64,000 nucleotides of DNA from Fervidibacter canadensis (GTDB lineage Bacteria; Armatimonadota; Fervidibacteria; Fervidibacterales; Fervidibacteraceae), in the NCBI GenBank assembly GCA_041446545.1, contig JBGOEJ010000004.1:62001-126000 (forward strand), written 5' to 3'. Of the stretch, positions 44,856-53,164 are shown piece after piece. The notes below the pieces were generated by a model. It saw nothing but the letters and a program-made list of their open reading frames with translations, was not told where the DNA came from and searched no databases. Position 1 is the first letter of the stretch. Each line of letters begins with the position of its first letter. Made by a program: the position numbers and the translations under genes.

Positions 44856-45680
44856 GTGTGGCTGCGTCGGTCGCCGTTGGAACGGTTGCAGTCTCCTGAA
44901 GAAACCCGACGGATTGTTCGTCCGCCTTGGTTGCTGCTGGCGGGGTTGATAGGATGGCGCTTTCCGAAAGGCTATCTGAACCGCTACCGCTTGCTCGTTC
45001 ATAGAGCGGGCTTAGTGGGGCGAGTGCTGCCAGAGGAGATCGTCGGGTTCAAATTGCTCTGTGGGCTGGGGGGAGTCATTGTCGGTGTTGCCCTGCACTC
45101 CTTAGTGGCGCAAGGGTTAGGGCAAGGAGTGGCTTTGCTGGTGCCCTTCCTTGCCGCTTTTGGGGGCTTTTCCTTCCCTGATTTTTGGCTTCGCCGTCAT
45201 ATCGCCCGACGGCGCCACCAAATTATCCGTGCCCTCCCTGATTTCGTGGATTTGCTGGCGGCGACTGTTTCGGCGGGATTGAGTTTGGATGCTGCCATTG
45301 ACCGCATCGCCCGCCGTTTCCCAGGTCCTTTGGGCGAGGAGTTTCAGCGTTACCTTTGGGAGGTGCAATTGGGACGAAGGCGGGGGGAAGCCTTGTTGGC
45401 GATGGCGGAACGGGTAGACAGCGACGATTTACGGCTATTGGCTGCCGCCCTGACGCAGGCGGACTTGTTCGGCATCCCTGTCGCCAATGTCCTTCGGGCG
45501 CAAGCGGAGGATTTGCGAGACCGCCGCTTCCAACAAGCCCGCGAGCGAGCCCGAAAAGCCCCCCTTTGGATGGTGCCTGCCATCGCCCTCTTTTTCTGCC
45601 CCATCCTCTTTCTGCTCCTCTTTGCTCCGTTGCTCTTACGGTTGCGCGCTTCGGGGTCTTTGAGCGTCTTCGGTTTTTAG
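44856..45680 (+). CDS. tadC: Tad pilus platform protein TadC (type II secretion F family)
   Basis: 274 residues from GTG 44856 with AAGGAGGGGCG upstream. The GspF domain has ALPDFVDLLAATVSAGLSLDAAIDRIA and the later LAAALTQADLFGIPVANVLRAQAEDLR. Membrane helices flank it at about 60-105 and 235-262. It pairs with TadB. Spacing of 21 bases to tadB indicates one operon with cpaF. A DUF192 gene follows at once. Confidence 0.88.
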   Translation: MWLRRSPLERLQSPEETRRIVRPPWLLLAGLIGWRFPKGYLNRYRLLVHRAGLVGRVLPEEIVGFKLLCGLGGVIVGVALHSLVAQGLGQGVALLVPFLAAFGGFSFPDFWLRRHIARRRHQIIRALPDFVDLLAATVSAGLSLDAAIDRIARRFPGPLGEEFQRYLWEVQLGRRRGEALLAMAERVDSDDLRLLAAALTQADLFGIPVANVLRAQAEDLRDRRFQQARERARKAPLWMVPAIALFFCPILFLLLFAPLLLRLRASGSLSVFGF

Positions 45681-45704
45681 CCCATCGGATTGGGGGCGAC
45701 AGGG

Positions 45705-46070
45705 TTGTGGTGGGCGAAGGTCATCAACTTGCGGACGGGCAACATCCTTTGTGAGCGGTGTGCCATCGCCACAAGTTACTGGCTTCGTCTTCGGGGTTGG
45801 ATGTTCCGCCGCCACCTTGACCCTGAGGAAGGTTTGCTTCTTGCCCCTGCCATCGGCGGCATCCACACCTTTTTCCTCGGTTGCCCCATTGATGTCGCCT
45901 ACATGGATGCCCACTTGAAAGTTGTCGCCCTTTGGCGGGCGATGCCTCCTTGGCGCCTCTGGATTCCTCGGCGTCGGGATGCGATGATGGTGCTGGAACT
46001 GCCTTCGGGAGGGCTTGCCGAAACCCAAGTGGGCGATCAGTTAAAAATCGTCTTGGTCTGCTGGCGGTGA
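45705..46070 (+). CDS. DUF192 family protein
   Basis: 121 residues from TTG 45705; TTG 45690 is also possible and no ATG or GTG is available near. DUF192 signs are the RLRGWMFRR region, GLLLAPAIGGIHTFFLGCPIDVAYMD and a last VGDQLKI. The family has a small beta-barrel fold and no settled function, and often lies beside pilus or secretion genes. It follows tadC by 9-24 bases, so it probably belongs to the operon. Confidence 0.7.
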   Translation: MWWAKVINLRTGNILCERCAIATSYWLRLRGWMFRRHLDPEEGLLLAPAIGGIHTFFLGCPIDVAYMDAHLKVVALWRAMPPWRLWIPRRRDAMMVLELPSGGLAETQVGDQLKIVLVCWR

Positions 46071-46107
46071 GCCCGTTACCATATCCCTGAGCGGTTGTCT
46101 AAGCCAA

Positions 46108-46139
46108 TGAGCGAGGTGAAGGGGCTGCCCCGCTCACCT
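46108..46139 (+). promoter_or_regulatory. Hairpin with two competing 5' arms upstream of lpxA
   Basis: GGGG-CTG-CCCC forms the top. Below it TGAGCG (46108-46113) can pair with CGCTCA (46131-46136), or AGGTGA (46114-46119) with TCACCT (46134-46139). May be the terminator of the Tad operon or a lpxA leader element. No T run. Confidence 0.35.
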
Positions 46140-46203
46140 GTCCTCAAAGCCCAAAGGAAAGGGGCAGTCCGTTTGCAAAATGGAACGCACATCGGTGCTT
46201 TCC

Positions 46204-47004
46204 ATGTCTGGGCGAAACATTCACCCGACCGCCGTCGTCAGCAGCAAGGCGGAGTTAGGCGATGGGGTCGTCATCGGACCTTATTGCATCGTGGAAGAGG
46301 ACGCCGTCATCGGCGACGGATGTATCTTAGAGGCGTATGTCGTCGTCAAGCGCTACACCCAACTGGGCTGTTTCAATCACATCTACCCAGGCACTGTCTT
46401 GGGTGGCGAACCGCAAGACCAAAAGTTCAAAGGCGAACGAAGTTTTTTGATCATCGGCAACCGCAACATCATCCGAGAACATGTCACCATCCATCGGGCG
46501 ACCGGGGAAGACCAAGCCACCATCATCGGTAACGATAACCTCATCATGGCTTACTGCCACATCGGACACAACTGTCGGCTGGGTGACCAAATTTCCATCG
46601 CCAGTTATTCGGGCATCAGCGGGCATGCCGTCATTGAGTCCTTCGTCACCATCGGCGGGATGACAGGCATCCACCAGTTCGTCACTGTCGGCAAACTGGC
46701 GATGATTGGGGGCATGTCTAAGGTCGTGCAGGATGTCCCGCCCTTCATGTTAGCGGATGGTCGTCCCGCTAAGGTCGTCGGGCTCAATGTCGTCGGGCTG
46801 CGTCGGGCGATGATCCCCCCCGAAGTCCGTGAGACCCTCCATGAAGCCTATCGCCTGCTCTATCGGGCGAACCTGAACACCCGCCAAGCCTTAGAGCAAA
46901 TTGAGACGGAATTGCCCGAAAGCGAAGAACTTCGCTACCTCGTGGACTTCATCCGTCGTGTCTCTCAGGGTTATCTGGGACGGCAACGCAACGCCCACCG
47001 CTGA
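46204..47004 (+). CDS. lpxA: UDP-N-acetylglucosamine acyltransferase
   Basis: 266 residues from ATG 46204, the start that best fits the family (IHPTAVVSSKAELGDGVVIGP); ATG 46180 adds eight residues. The left-handed beta-helix is built of hexapeptide repeats, and the catalytic His lies in MAYCHIGHNC. GGMTGIHQFVTVG and the VVGLNVVGLRRAMIP segment distinguish it from LpxD. It adds the first acyl chain in lipid A synthesis. No other lpx gene is adjacent. Supports an LPS-type outer membrane. The SD is poor at either start. Confidence 0.92.
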   Translation: MSGRNIHPTAVVSSKAELGDGVVIGPYCIVEEDAVIGDGCILEAYVVVKRYTQLGCFNHIYPGTVLGGEPQDQKFKGERSFLIIGNRNIIREHVTIHRATGEDQATIIGNDNLIMAYCHIGHNCRLGDQISIASYSGISGHAVIESFVTIGGMTGIHQFVTVGKLAMIGGMSKVVQDVPPFMLADGRPAKVVGLNVVGLRRAMIPPEVRETLHEAYRLLYRANLNTRQALEQIETELPESEELRYLVDFIRRVSQGYLGRQRNAHR

Positions 47005-47114
47005 AACGGCGGCGAAGGTCGTCAGTCCGCACCGTAAGGACTTTCCAAACGCACTTTCGTTGAAGGGCGTTCCTCTTTTGAGGCACCATCGGTCTGTCAG
47101 CGCTACACTTACCC

Positions 47115-47135
47115 TCGTGGCTAATAGCCGCTTTC
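47115..47135 (-). repeat. Dispersed palindromic repeat, copy 3
   Basis: The minus strand reads AAAGCGGCTATTAGCCACGAG, one mismatch from a perfect palindrome (core 47117-47131). It lies in the gap between lpxA and the amidase gene, 92 bases before the amidase start. Confidence 0.5.
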
Positions 47136-47226
47136 GTGGCGGGGTGTCGTGAAGGCAAAAAAGCGGTGTCGGGTTGGCAAGGGCGCTCGTTAAGGGGCGA
47201 AAGCAACGGTCATGGGGGGATTTCGC

Positions 47227-49074
47227 ATGCCCTTGGCTATCCTGCGCATTTGCCGACTTTCAGCAACTCTTCCCCCCTGCCCATCGGCTTACCGACAAAC
47301 CGTTGGGCTCAGCGGCAACTTCGCCCTCCTCTTGCCTTGCCTTCTCTTCTTCTCCTTGCCCTTATCGGCACAACTTGCACCCTCTGAGCCTGCTCCTTCA
47401 GGGGTCGCCGAAAAAGGCACAGTGAATGTTTTGGGCAAAGAGTTTGCTGACTTGCCAATTCTTTGGCGAGACGAACCCTATGTGCCTGTGGGCGAATGGT
47501 TGAAGGGTTTGGGACTTTCTTGGACGGTGCAAGGGAAGGCGCTTGTCCTGCAACTTCCTCAAAGCGGGACGGAACAAATGTCGGTGGTCTGGACGGCGGA
47601 AACCGTCACCCTTTCCGTCCGTGACCTCTCTGTCAAGGTCGCCCCACTCCTTCAAGCCGATGGGCGATGGTGGTTGCCTTTAGTAAGTCTCGCCCGTCTG
47701 TTGGGACTGCGATGGTTTGTGAACGAAAAGGAGCGTCAAGTCAAACTCCTTGCTGCCCTGCAAAGGGTGCAATTGCGTCCCATCTCTGTCGGTTGGCTTT
47801 TGGAGGTGACAGTGAGTTACCCTCTTCCCTCTCCTCCCCGCCTTCAAACCCTTTCCCAACCAGACCGCGCTTATGCCGATTTTGACGGCGCTTGCTTAGA
47901 CCTCTCGGAGGTTTTGCCCTCAGGGATGGACATTTTAATGGGTGTTCGGGTCGGGCAATTCAGTAGCGACCCACCCATCGTCCGTGTCGTCGTGGATGCC
48001 AAAGAGCCGTTGCGCCTTTATTGCCTCGGTCGTCAGCCAAGCAAAGCAAGGCGGGAAGGTGAGACTTCTTTTGAGCCACCTTTTGGAGAACGATGGCTTT
48101 TTTTGCTGCAACCAGCTCAACGACGACAACCTTGGTTGGGTGCTATCACGCTGGAAGAAAACTCCTTTCAAAGAGCCGTCGTTCGCCTTCAGGGTTGGTT
48201 TGAGGCTGTCCCGACCCTCACTCAACAAGGCAACCGCTTGATGGTGGAAGTGCCCGCTTTGTTTCTCCTAACGGAACGGGACGAGGGACGAGGGACAGGG
48301 AGCGGAGAGAAGGGAGGCAGCGAGAAACCATTGCTCCTTGCGCCTTCGGAGGGTGTCATCCAAGACATTGACATCGTACCGACGGAACGAGTCACCCGCA
48401 TCCTCATCCTTTTGCGCGCCCCTCTAAGCGGGCGACTTCACCCATCGGGAGACGAGGCATGGCTTTTGGTCATAGAACCTTCTCAAAAGCCTCTTCGGCA
48501 ACGGCTCATCGTCGTGGACGCTGGGCATGGTGGGACTGACCCGGGCGCTTCGTCGCCTTTCAGCCCTCTCGTGGAAAAGCAGTTAACTTTGGACATCGCT
48601 TTGCGCCTTCGTCGGTTACTTCAGCAGGCGGGTTATCGTGTCCAAATGACCCGTGAAGCGGATGTTTACATCTCCCTTGCCGAACGGGTCGCTATCGCCA
48701 ACAAACTGCAAGCGGATGCTTTCGTCAGCGTCCACCTCAACTCGTTCCCTCGTCCCGGCGAGCGCGAGGGCACGGAAGTTTACTATTGGACGCCTCAAAG
48801 TTTTCCCTTGGCGGAAGCCATTTACCGCAACCTGTTGGCGTTGGTAGGGCGCAAGGGCAACGGAGTTCGGCAGCGGCGCTTTTATGTCATCCATCACACG
48901 ACGATGCCGTCCGTGTTGGTGGAAGCCTGTTACCTGAACCATCCCGAAGAGGAACGGCTGCTGCGAGACGAAAACTTTCGGGAGAAAATTGCCCTCGCCA
49001 TCTTTCGGGGCATCGTGGAATTTTTCGGCGACCGCCAACTCCTTCAACGAGCGCCCAGCGAAATTGGCAGGTAA
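47227..49074 (+). CDS. N-acetylmuramoyl-L-alanine amidase with AMIN-like N-terminal domains
   Basis: 615 residues from ATG 47227 (GGGGGGAT six bases before; ATG 47212 is also in frame). A hydrophobic export signal lies unusually deep (near FALLLPCLLFFSLPLSAQ). Next is a copper-amine-oxidase-N-like domain (residues 60-160), then one or two AMIN-type beta domains, and from about 426 the Amidase_3 zinc domain: VVDAGHGGTDPGA, a Glu in SPLVEKQLTLDIALRL, SVHLNSF and VLVEACYLNHPEE. It cuts the amide between MurNAc and the stem peptide during cell separation. Residues 351-365 are a Gly-rich linker from heptamer repeats. The GerMN gene follows. Confidence 0.9.
   Translation: MPLAILRICRLSATLPPCPSAYRQTVGLSGNFALLLPCLLFFSLPLSAQLAPSEPAPSGVAEKGTVNVLGKEFADLPILWRDEPYVPVGEWLKGLGLSWTVQGKALVLQLPQSGTEQMSVVWTAETVTLSVRDLSVKVAPLLQADGRWWLPLVSLARLLGLRWFVNEKERQVKLLAALQRVQLRPISVGWLLEVTVSYPLPSPPRLQTLSQPDRAYADFDGACLDLSEVLPSGMDILMGVRVGQFSSDPPIVRVVVDAKEPLRLYCLGRQPSKARREGETSFEPPFGERWLFLLQPAQRRQPWLGAITLEENSFQRAVVRLQGWFEAVPTLTQQGNRLMVEVPALFLLTERDEGRGTGSGEKGGSEKPLLLAPSEGVIQDIDIVPTERVTRILILLRAPLSGRLHPSGDEAWLLVIEPSQKPLRQRLIVVDAGHGGTDPGASSPFSPLVEKQLTLDIALRLRRLLQQAGYRVQMTREADVYISLAERVAIANKLQADAFVSVHLNSFPRPGEREGTEVYYWTPQSFPLAEAIYRNLLALVGRKGNGVRQRRFYVIHHTTMPSVLVEACYLNHPEEERLLRDENFREKIALAIFRGIVEFFGDRQLLQRAPSEIGR
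48278..48301 (+). repeat. G-rich heptamer repeat (GGGACGA) inside the amidase gene
   Basis: Two GGGACGA units, one GGGACAG and GGGA in tandem, encoding DEGRGTG. The downstream GAGAAGGGAGGCAG extends the Gly/Ser linker. Confidence 0.6.
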
Positions 49075-49123
49075 GGGACAGCAGGGAAAAGGCAAGGTCG
49101 CCAACGAAGGGAGATGCAGAAGG

Positions 49124-49666
49124 ATGCGAAAGAGAGAGGCGACAATGTTTCTCTTGGCTGCAGCGGTGGCTGTCTTTACCGCTTTGGCACTCTTCGCCTT
49201 GATGCACTTTTCCTTTTCCCGCCAACCTCCGCCAGAGGACGAAAGCGCTGCCAGTGCCACTTTTCAAGTCATCCTTTGCTATCCTGACCTGAAAAACGAC
49301 CGCTTAGTGCGCGAGCCGATGGTGTTTGTAGGGATGAGCCGAAAGAGGGTCGTGGAGGAAATCGTCAGGCGGTTGCAATCGCCTCCCGCCGGGCTTGACC
49401 CTGCCTTGCCGCCTTCTGTAAGGTTGCAATCGGTTCAATGGCAAGGGACGACGCTGGTCTTGGACTTTGATGCTGCCTTGACCGACCCGCAGTTTTGGCA
49501 AGGGAGCGAAGTCGCCCACCTGCGCTTGCAAGCCCTTGTCCATTCCCTCACTTCTCTGCCGCAGGTGCAACGGGTGCAGTTAACGGTGAACGGTCAACCG
49601 CCTGAACCGTTGGGAGGGCACGAAGAAGTGAGTGAACCGCTCCCTCCTGACCCTTCCTTGCGTTGA
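49124..49666 (+). CDS. GerMN domain protein, membrane anchored
   Basis: 180 residues from ATG 49124 (ATG 49145 possible). One N-terminal membrane helix (MFLLAAAVAVFTALALFALM) is followed by a GerMN domain: LVREPMVFVGMSRKRVVEEIVRRLQSP, then LVLDFDAAL and VQRVQLTVNGQ. GerMN occurs in GerM of sporulating bacteria and in many cell-envelope proteins. Its gene follows the amidase gene by 49 bases, the same order seen in many genomes, so the two probably act together in peptidoglycan maturation. The C-terminus is proline-rich. It converges with ispD. Confidence 0.8.
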   Translation: MRKREATMFLLAAAVAVFTALALFALMHFSFSRQPPPEDESAASATFQVILCYPDLKNDRLVREPMVFVGMSRKRVVEEIVRRLQSPPAGLDPALPPSVRLQSVQWQGTTLVLDFDAALTDPQFWQGSEVAHLRLQALVHSLTSLPQVQRVQLTVNGQPPEPLGGHEEVSEPLPPDPSLR

Positions 49667-49687
49667 AGGTGTCGGCTTCCTGCGGCG

Positions 49688-49722
49688 GTTGGAGCGGTTA
49701 GCAAGGCGACGGGCTATTAGCC
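49688..49722 (+). repeat. Dispersed palindromic repeat, copy 4 (split copy)
   Basis: GTTGGAGCGG (49688-49697) is separated by 16 bases from CTATTAGCC (49714-49722), two halves of copy 2. GGCTATTAGCC itself is a palindrome. It encodes the tail of IspD on the minus strand. Confidence 0.4.
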
Positions 49723-50438
49723 TCAAAGTTGCAACTACCCTTTTGTTGCCTCCCTTGCAGGAGGGCTTCAGCGAGGAGCAAGTCAGCGGGATAAGTGACC
49801 TTCAAGTTGGTCGGTTCGCCCATGACCAAACGGATGGGTGCGCCCATCCGTTCTACGAGCGTCGCATCATCGGTGGCGGTAAAGCCATCGGAAAGGGCTT
49901 TTTCGTGGGCGGCAAGTAAAAGGTCGGCAGCAAAGACTTGAGGCGTCTGCGCCAGCCAAATTTGTTGGCGATCCAAGGTCTCGGCGATGAGCACGCCGTC
50001 CAAAGAGCGCTTGACCGTATCGGGACAAGGCAAGGCAGCGATGGCGGCGCTGCCGATTTCCCTCGCTGCTTCCCAGACGGCGATGAGCAATGCCGGTGTC
50101 ACTAAAGGGCGGGCGGCGTCGTGGACGATGACCCATTCGGTCCCTGAGGGCAATGCTTGCAAGCCCCTCCAAACTGATTGCTGGCGGTCTTCGCCACCTT
50201 CTACCAGCCAAACAGGTTTGCACAGGGCAAGGGCTTGACAACATCGTTCAAACTCCGAGCGGTGAGAAGATGGGACGACCAAGACGATACCATCCACGAT
50301 AGGCGTTTGCTCCAACGCTTCCATCACCCAACCGACCATCGGCTTACCAGCAATGGTCACCAACGCTTTGGGCACATCCTTTGTCCCGCTTTTAAGCCTT
50401 TTGCCCAGACCGGCGGCGGGGACTACCGAAATCGTCAT
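49698..50438 (-). CDS. ispD: 2-C-methyl-D-erythritol 4-phosphate cytidylyltransferase
   Basis: 246 residues from the ATG at 50438 (GGAAGGTGGTGA upstream). Family motifs: VVPAAGLGKRL (CTP loop), VIVHDAARPLVT, QTPQVFAADLL, and TDDATLVERMG followed by GEPTNLKVTYPADL. It makes CDP-ME from MEP in non-mevalonate isoprenoid synthesis. The first 47 bases overlap the end of the PIN-TRAM gene, on the same strand. The last 13 or so residues (GSCNFEANSPSPC) do not look like IspD and come from an intergenic repeat, which appears to have replaced the old stop. Confidence 0.92.
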   Translation of the reverse strand: MTISVVPAAGLGKRLKSGTKDVPKALVTIAGKPMVGWVMEALEQTPIVDGIVLVVPSSHRSEFERCCQALALCKPVWLVEGGEDRQQSVWRGLQALPSGTEWVIVHDAARPLVTPALLIAVWEAAREIGSAAIAALPCPDTVKRSLDGVLIAETLDRQQIWLAQTPQVFAADLLLAAHEKALSDGFTATDDATLVERMGAPIRLVMGEPTNLKVTYPADLLLAEALLQGRQQKGSCNFEANSPSPC

Positions 50439-51624
50439 CAAAAGGGTCACCACCTTCCACCTTGACGACATTGCGTCGGACGACTTCTTTGAAATCGCCG
50501 AAAATCATCTTGCCGACGGGCGATTGAAGGACGCTGGTGACTTTAATCTTGACCTCATGCCCCAAGTAATTTCGCCCCCGCTCCACGACGACCATCGTCC
50601 CATCGTCTAAGTAGCCGACACCTTGCCCTGGCTCTTTGCCCGCTCGTTGCAAGACGACGGTCAATTCTTCGCCGGGCAGGACGACGGGTTTGAGGGCGGT
50701 CGCCAGTTCGTTGACGCAAAGGACAGGCATACCTTGCAGTTCGGCGATTTTTTGCAGGTTGTTATCGTTGGTGACGATGGCAGCCCCCAATTCCTTTGCC
50801 AACCGCACTAATTTCAAATCCGTCGTCGGCGCTGATTCCACTTCAGGGCTGAAAGTGTCGATGACTTCCACGACGGTGTCGGGCAAACTCTTTAGCGTCT
50901 CCAACACCGCCAAGCCTCGTCGTCCTCGTGCCCGCCGCAGTTCATCTTCCGAGTCAGCAATCATTTGCAGTTCGTTTAACACAAACGACGGCACGAGCAA
51001 GCGTCCTTCAATGAACCCTGTGCGGACGATGTCGGCGAGGCGTCCGTCAATGATGACGGAAGTGTCCAGCACTTTATCCCGACTTTTGGGCATTCGGTGG
51101 TTAGAAGCGACGGTTTCTTGAGCACCCCGAAGCATTTGGGCAATTTGAGGGAAGGACAGGGAAATCGCATCCCGCACCCTCAGCAAAGTGTGGACGGCGA
51201 AGTAGACGATGACCAAAGTGATCGCTAAAGTCAAAGCCAACAAGGGCAAGGGAGGGACTCGTCCCCACACCAACATCATCGGCACCAGCAAGACCAAATA
51301 CGCCAGCGCCAATCCCAACATCGCCCCAAAGAGCGCCGCGATTTTGTCTACGGGAGAGAGGGCTTCCAAAGTTTCCCAAAGCGACCAAAGGCGTTGGGTG
51401 AACCAACTGCCCAAAAGGAATGCCGTCAAAACGCCAATCATCACAAAGCCCAAGTCCACCAAAAATTGCTGCTGGGCGGAAAGTTTGCCTTGAAAGTAAA
51501 GGCGCTGAAGGGTCTGGGTGTAATAGTTCGCCGCCACGCTCCCCAGCCAACCCAAGGCAAAGGCTAAAGCGGTCGTGGTGGTGACGAAAAAGAGGCGATA
51601 ACCCCATTGCTGCCAGTTGTTCAT
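50392..51624 (-). CDS. Membrane-bound PIN-TRAM protein (YacL type)
   Basis: 410 residues. Four membrane helices in the first 150 residues are followed by a PIN domain (DTSVIIDGRLADIV, then RLAKELGAAIVTNDNN) and a TRAM domain (EELTVVLQRAGKEPGQGVGYLDDGTMVVVE). This is YacL architecture. Its targets are not known. The gene lies between radA and ispD, as in many Firmicutes (radA-yacL-ispD, without disA and ispF). It starts 23 bases after the radA stop. Confidence 0.92.
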   Translation of the reverse strand: MNNWQQWGYRLFFVTTTTALAFALGWLGSVAANYYTQTLQRLYFQGKLSAQQQFLVDLGFVMIGVLTAFLLGSWFTQRLWSLWETLEALSPVDKIAALFGAMLGLALAYLVLLVPMMLVWGRVPPLPLLALTLAITLVIVYFAVHTLLRVRDAISLSFPQIAQMLRGAQETVASNHRMPKSRDKVLDTSVIIDGRLADIVRTGFIEGRLLVPSFVLNELQMIADSEDELRRARGRRGLAVLETLKSLPDTVVEVIDTFSPEVESAPTTDLKLVRLAKELGAAIVTNDNNLQKIAELQGMPVLCVNELATALKPVVLPGEELTVVLQRAGKEPGQGVGYLDDGTMVVVERGRNYLGHEVKIKVTSVLQSPVGKMIFGDFKEVVRRNVVKVEGGDPFDDDFGSPRRRSGQKA

Positions 51625-51647
51625 CGCCGTCTAAACCCTCCTTCGGC

Positions 51648-53018
51648 TTATTTTGTCGGACGGATGAGCCCCAATCGTTGGACGGCTTCAGCAAGGGTGC
51701 TGACGACCTGCCACAAAGGTTGATGACCGCTTGTCCGTCGCTTCGGTTCAGGCGGTCCAAGGCATTGAGCAAACCCCAACCGTTTTGCCTCCCGCACCCG
51801 CACCTCCCCTTGAGGAACAGGACGAACCTCCCCTGTCAACCCCAGTTCCCCAAACGCCACGACATTAGAAGGGATAGGCACATCCAAGCGACTGGACAGC
51901 AATGCCAAAGCGACGGGCAAATCAGCGGCTGGTTCGGTCACCCGCAGCCCCCCCACGATGTTGACGAACACATCACGGTCGCTAAACCGCACCCGCAAAT
52001 GGCGTTCTAAGAGAGCGAGCACCATCAACACCCGTCCTATCTCTAACCCTGTCACGACCCGCCGAGGCATCCCGAAAGGGTTTGGAGCGACTAAGGCTTG
52101 CACCTCCACAAGCAACGGGCGGTGTCCTTCCATCAAAGCCGCCACGACCGTTCCCGTCGCCGGTTGCGGGCGCTCGGACAGCAACCATTCTGATGGGTTG
52201 GGCACCTCCTCTAAGCCCTTCTCGTTGAGCCGAAAGACTCCGACCTCCCCCGTCGGACCGAAGCGATTTTTGGTCGCCCGCACCAATCGCAGGGCATAAC
52301 CTGCTTCCCCCTCCAGATACAGCACGGCGTCCACCATGTGCTCCAGCACTTTCGGTCCCGCTAAAAACCCTTCTTTGGTCACATGTCCGACGAGCACCAG
52401 CACCGTTCCCGTGCGTTTGGCGATGCGCAGCAAATGAGCGGCACTCTCCCGCACTTGACTAACGCTGCCAGGCGAAGAAGTGAGCAGCGGATGATAGGCG
52501 GCTTGGATGGAATCCACGACGGCAAGGGTCGGTCGGCTCGTTTCAATGGCTGCCCCAATTGCCGTAACATCCGTCTCCGCCAAAACAAGTAAGCCCTCGT
52601 CTTCTACGCCTAACCGCTCCACCCGTAAAGCGATTTGCTCTAACGACTCTTCGCCCGTGACATAAAGCGTCTTCTGCCCACCTTGTGCCATCTGCCCTGC
52701 CACTTGCAAAAGGAGCGTGGATTTTCCGATGCCCGGTTCACCGCTGAGGATGCTGACGCTGCCAGGAACAAAGCCCCCACCCAAAACCCGATCCAGTTCG
52801 CCGAAGCCTGAAGGGAGGCGTTGAAGAGGTCGGCGGCGCAACTGAGGGGCTGGGACAGGGCTTACCCCTTCCTTGCGCAAGGTGCGCTCAGGGACGGCTT
52901 CCTCCGCCAACTCTTCTACGAGGGTGTTGAACGCCCCGCAGTTGGGACATCGCCCTAACCATTGAGCACTTTCGTAGCCACATTCTTGGCAGACAAATTT
53001 GCTGCGTCGTTTGGGCAT
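51648..53018 (-). CDS. radA: DNA repair protein RadA/Sms
   Basis: 456 residues. The zinc finger has four Cys in CxxC pairs (CQECGYESAQWLGRCPNC). Walker A is GEPGIGKSTLL, the RadA-specific KNRFG motif is present (ATKNRFGPTGEVGVF), and a Lon-like C-terminal domain follows with DRDVFVNIVGGLRV. It is a branch-migrating helicase that helps RecA in recombination. The first gene of a three-gene operon. About 145 bases separate it from the divergent prepilin peptidase gene, with a promoter. Confidence 0.95.
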   Translation of the reverse strand: MPKRRSKFVCQECGYESAQWLGRCPNCGAFNTLVEELAEEAVPERTLRKEGVSPVPAPQLRRRPLQRLPSGFGELDRVLGGGFVPGSVSILSGEPGIGKSTLLLQVAGQMAQGGQKTLYVTGEESLEQIALRVERLGVEDEGLLVLAETDVTAIGAAIETSRPTLAVVDSIQAAYHPLLTSSPGSVSQVRESAAHLLRIAKRTGTVLVLVGHVTKEGFLAGPKVLEHMVDAVLYLEGEAGYALRLVRATKNRFGPTGEVGVFRLNEKGLEEVPNPSEWLLSERPQPATGTVVAALMEGHRPLLVEVQALVAPNPFGMPRRVVTGLEIGRVLMVLALLERHLRVRFSDRDVFVNIVGGLRVTEPAADLPVALALLSSRLDVPIPSNVVAFGELGLTGEVRPVPQGEVRVREAKRLGFAQCLGPPEPKRRTSGHQPLWQVVSTLAEAVQRLGLIRPTK

Positions 53019-53062
53019 AGCAACTCGCCACCTGTCGGGAGAAAAACAACCTTCCCAACATC

Positions 53063-53092
53063 GTCACAAATCGCTGGCTGTGGCTGTATAAT
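53063..53092 (+). promoter_or_regulatory. Sigma-70-type promoter for the second Tad block
   Basis: A perfect TATAAT (53087-53092) with GTCACA (4 of 6) 18 bases upstream. It lies 72 bases before the prepilin peptidase start, in the gap divergent from radA. Confidence 0.45.
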
Positions 53093-53164
53093 TATGCGCA
53101 CCAGCAGCCGAATTTTGAGGTTTAGGGGGAAGGCAGGGTGCCGCTGGCAAATAGGAGGTGGGGG

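Noticed and set aside
47078..47109. Promoter TTGAGG...TACACT before the amidase gene
   Set aside because: Spacer of 20 bases and weak boxes; not better than chance.
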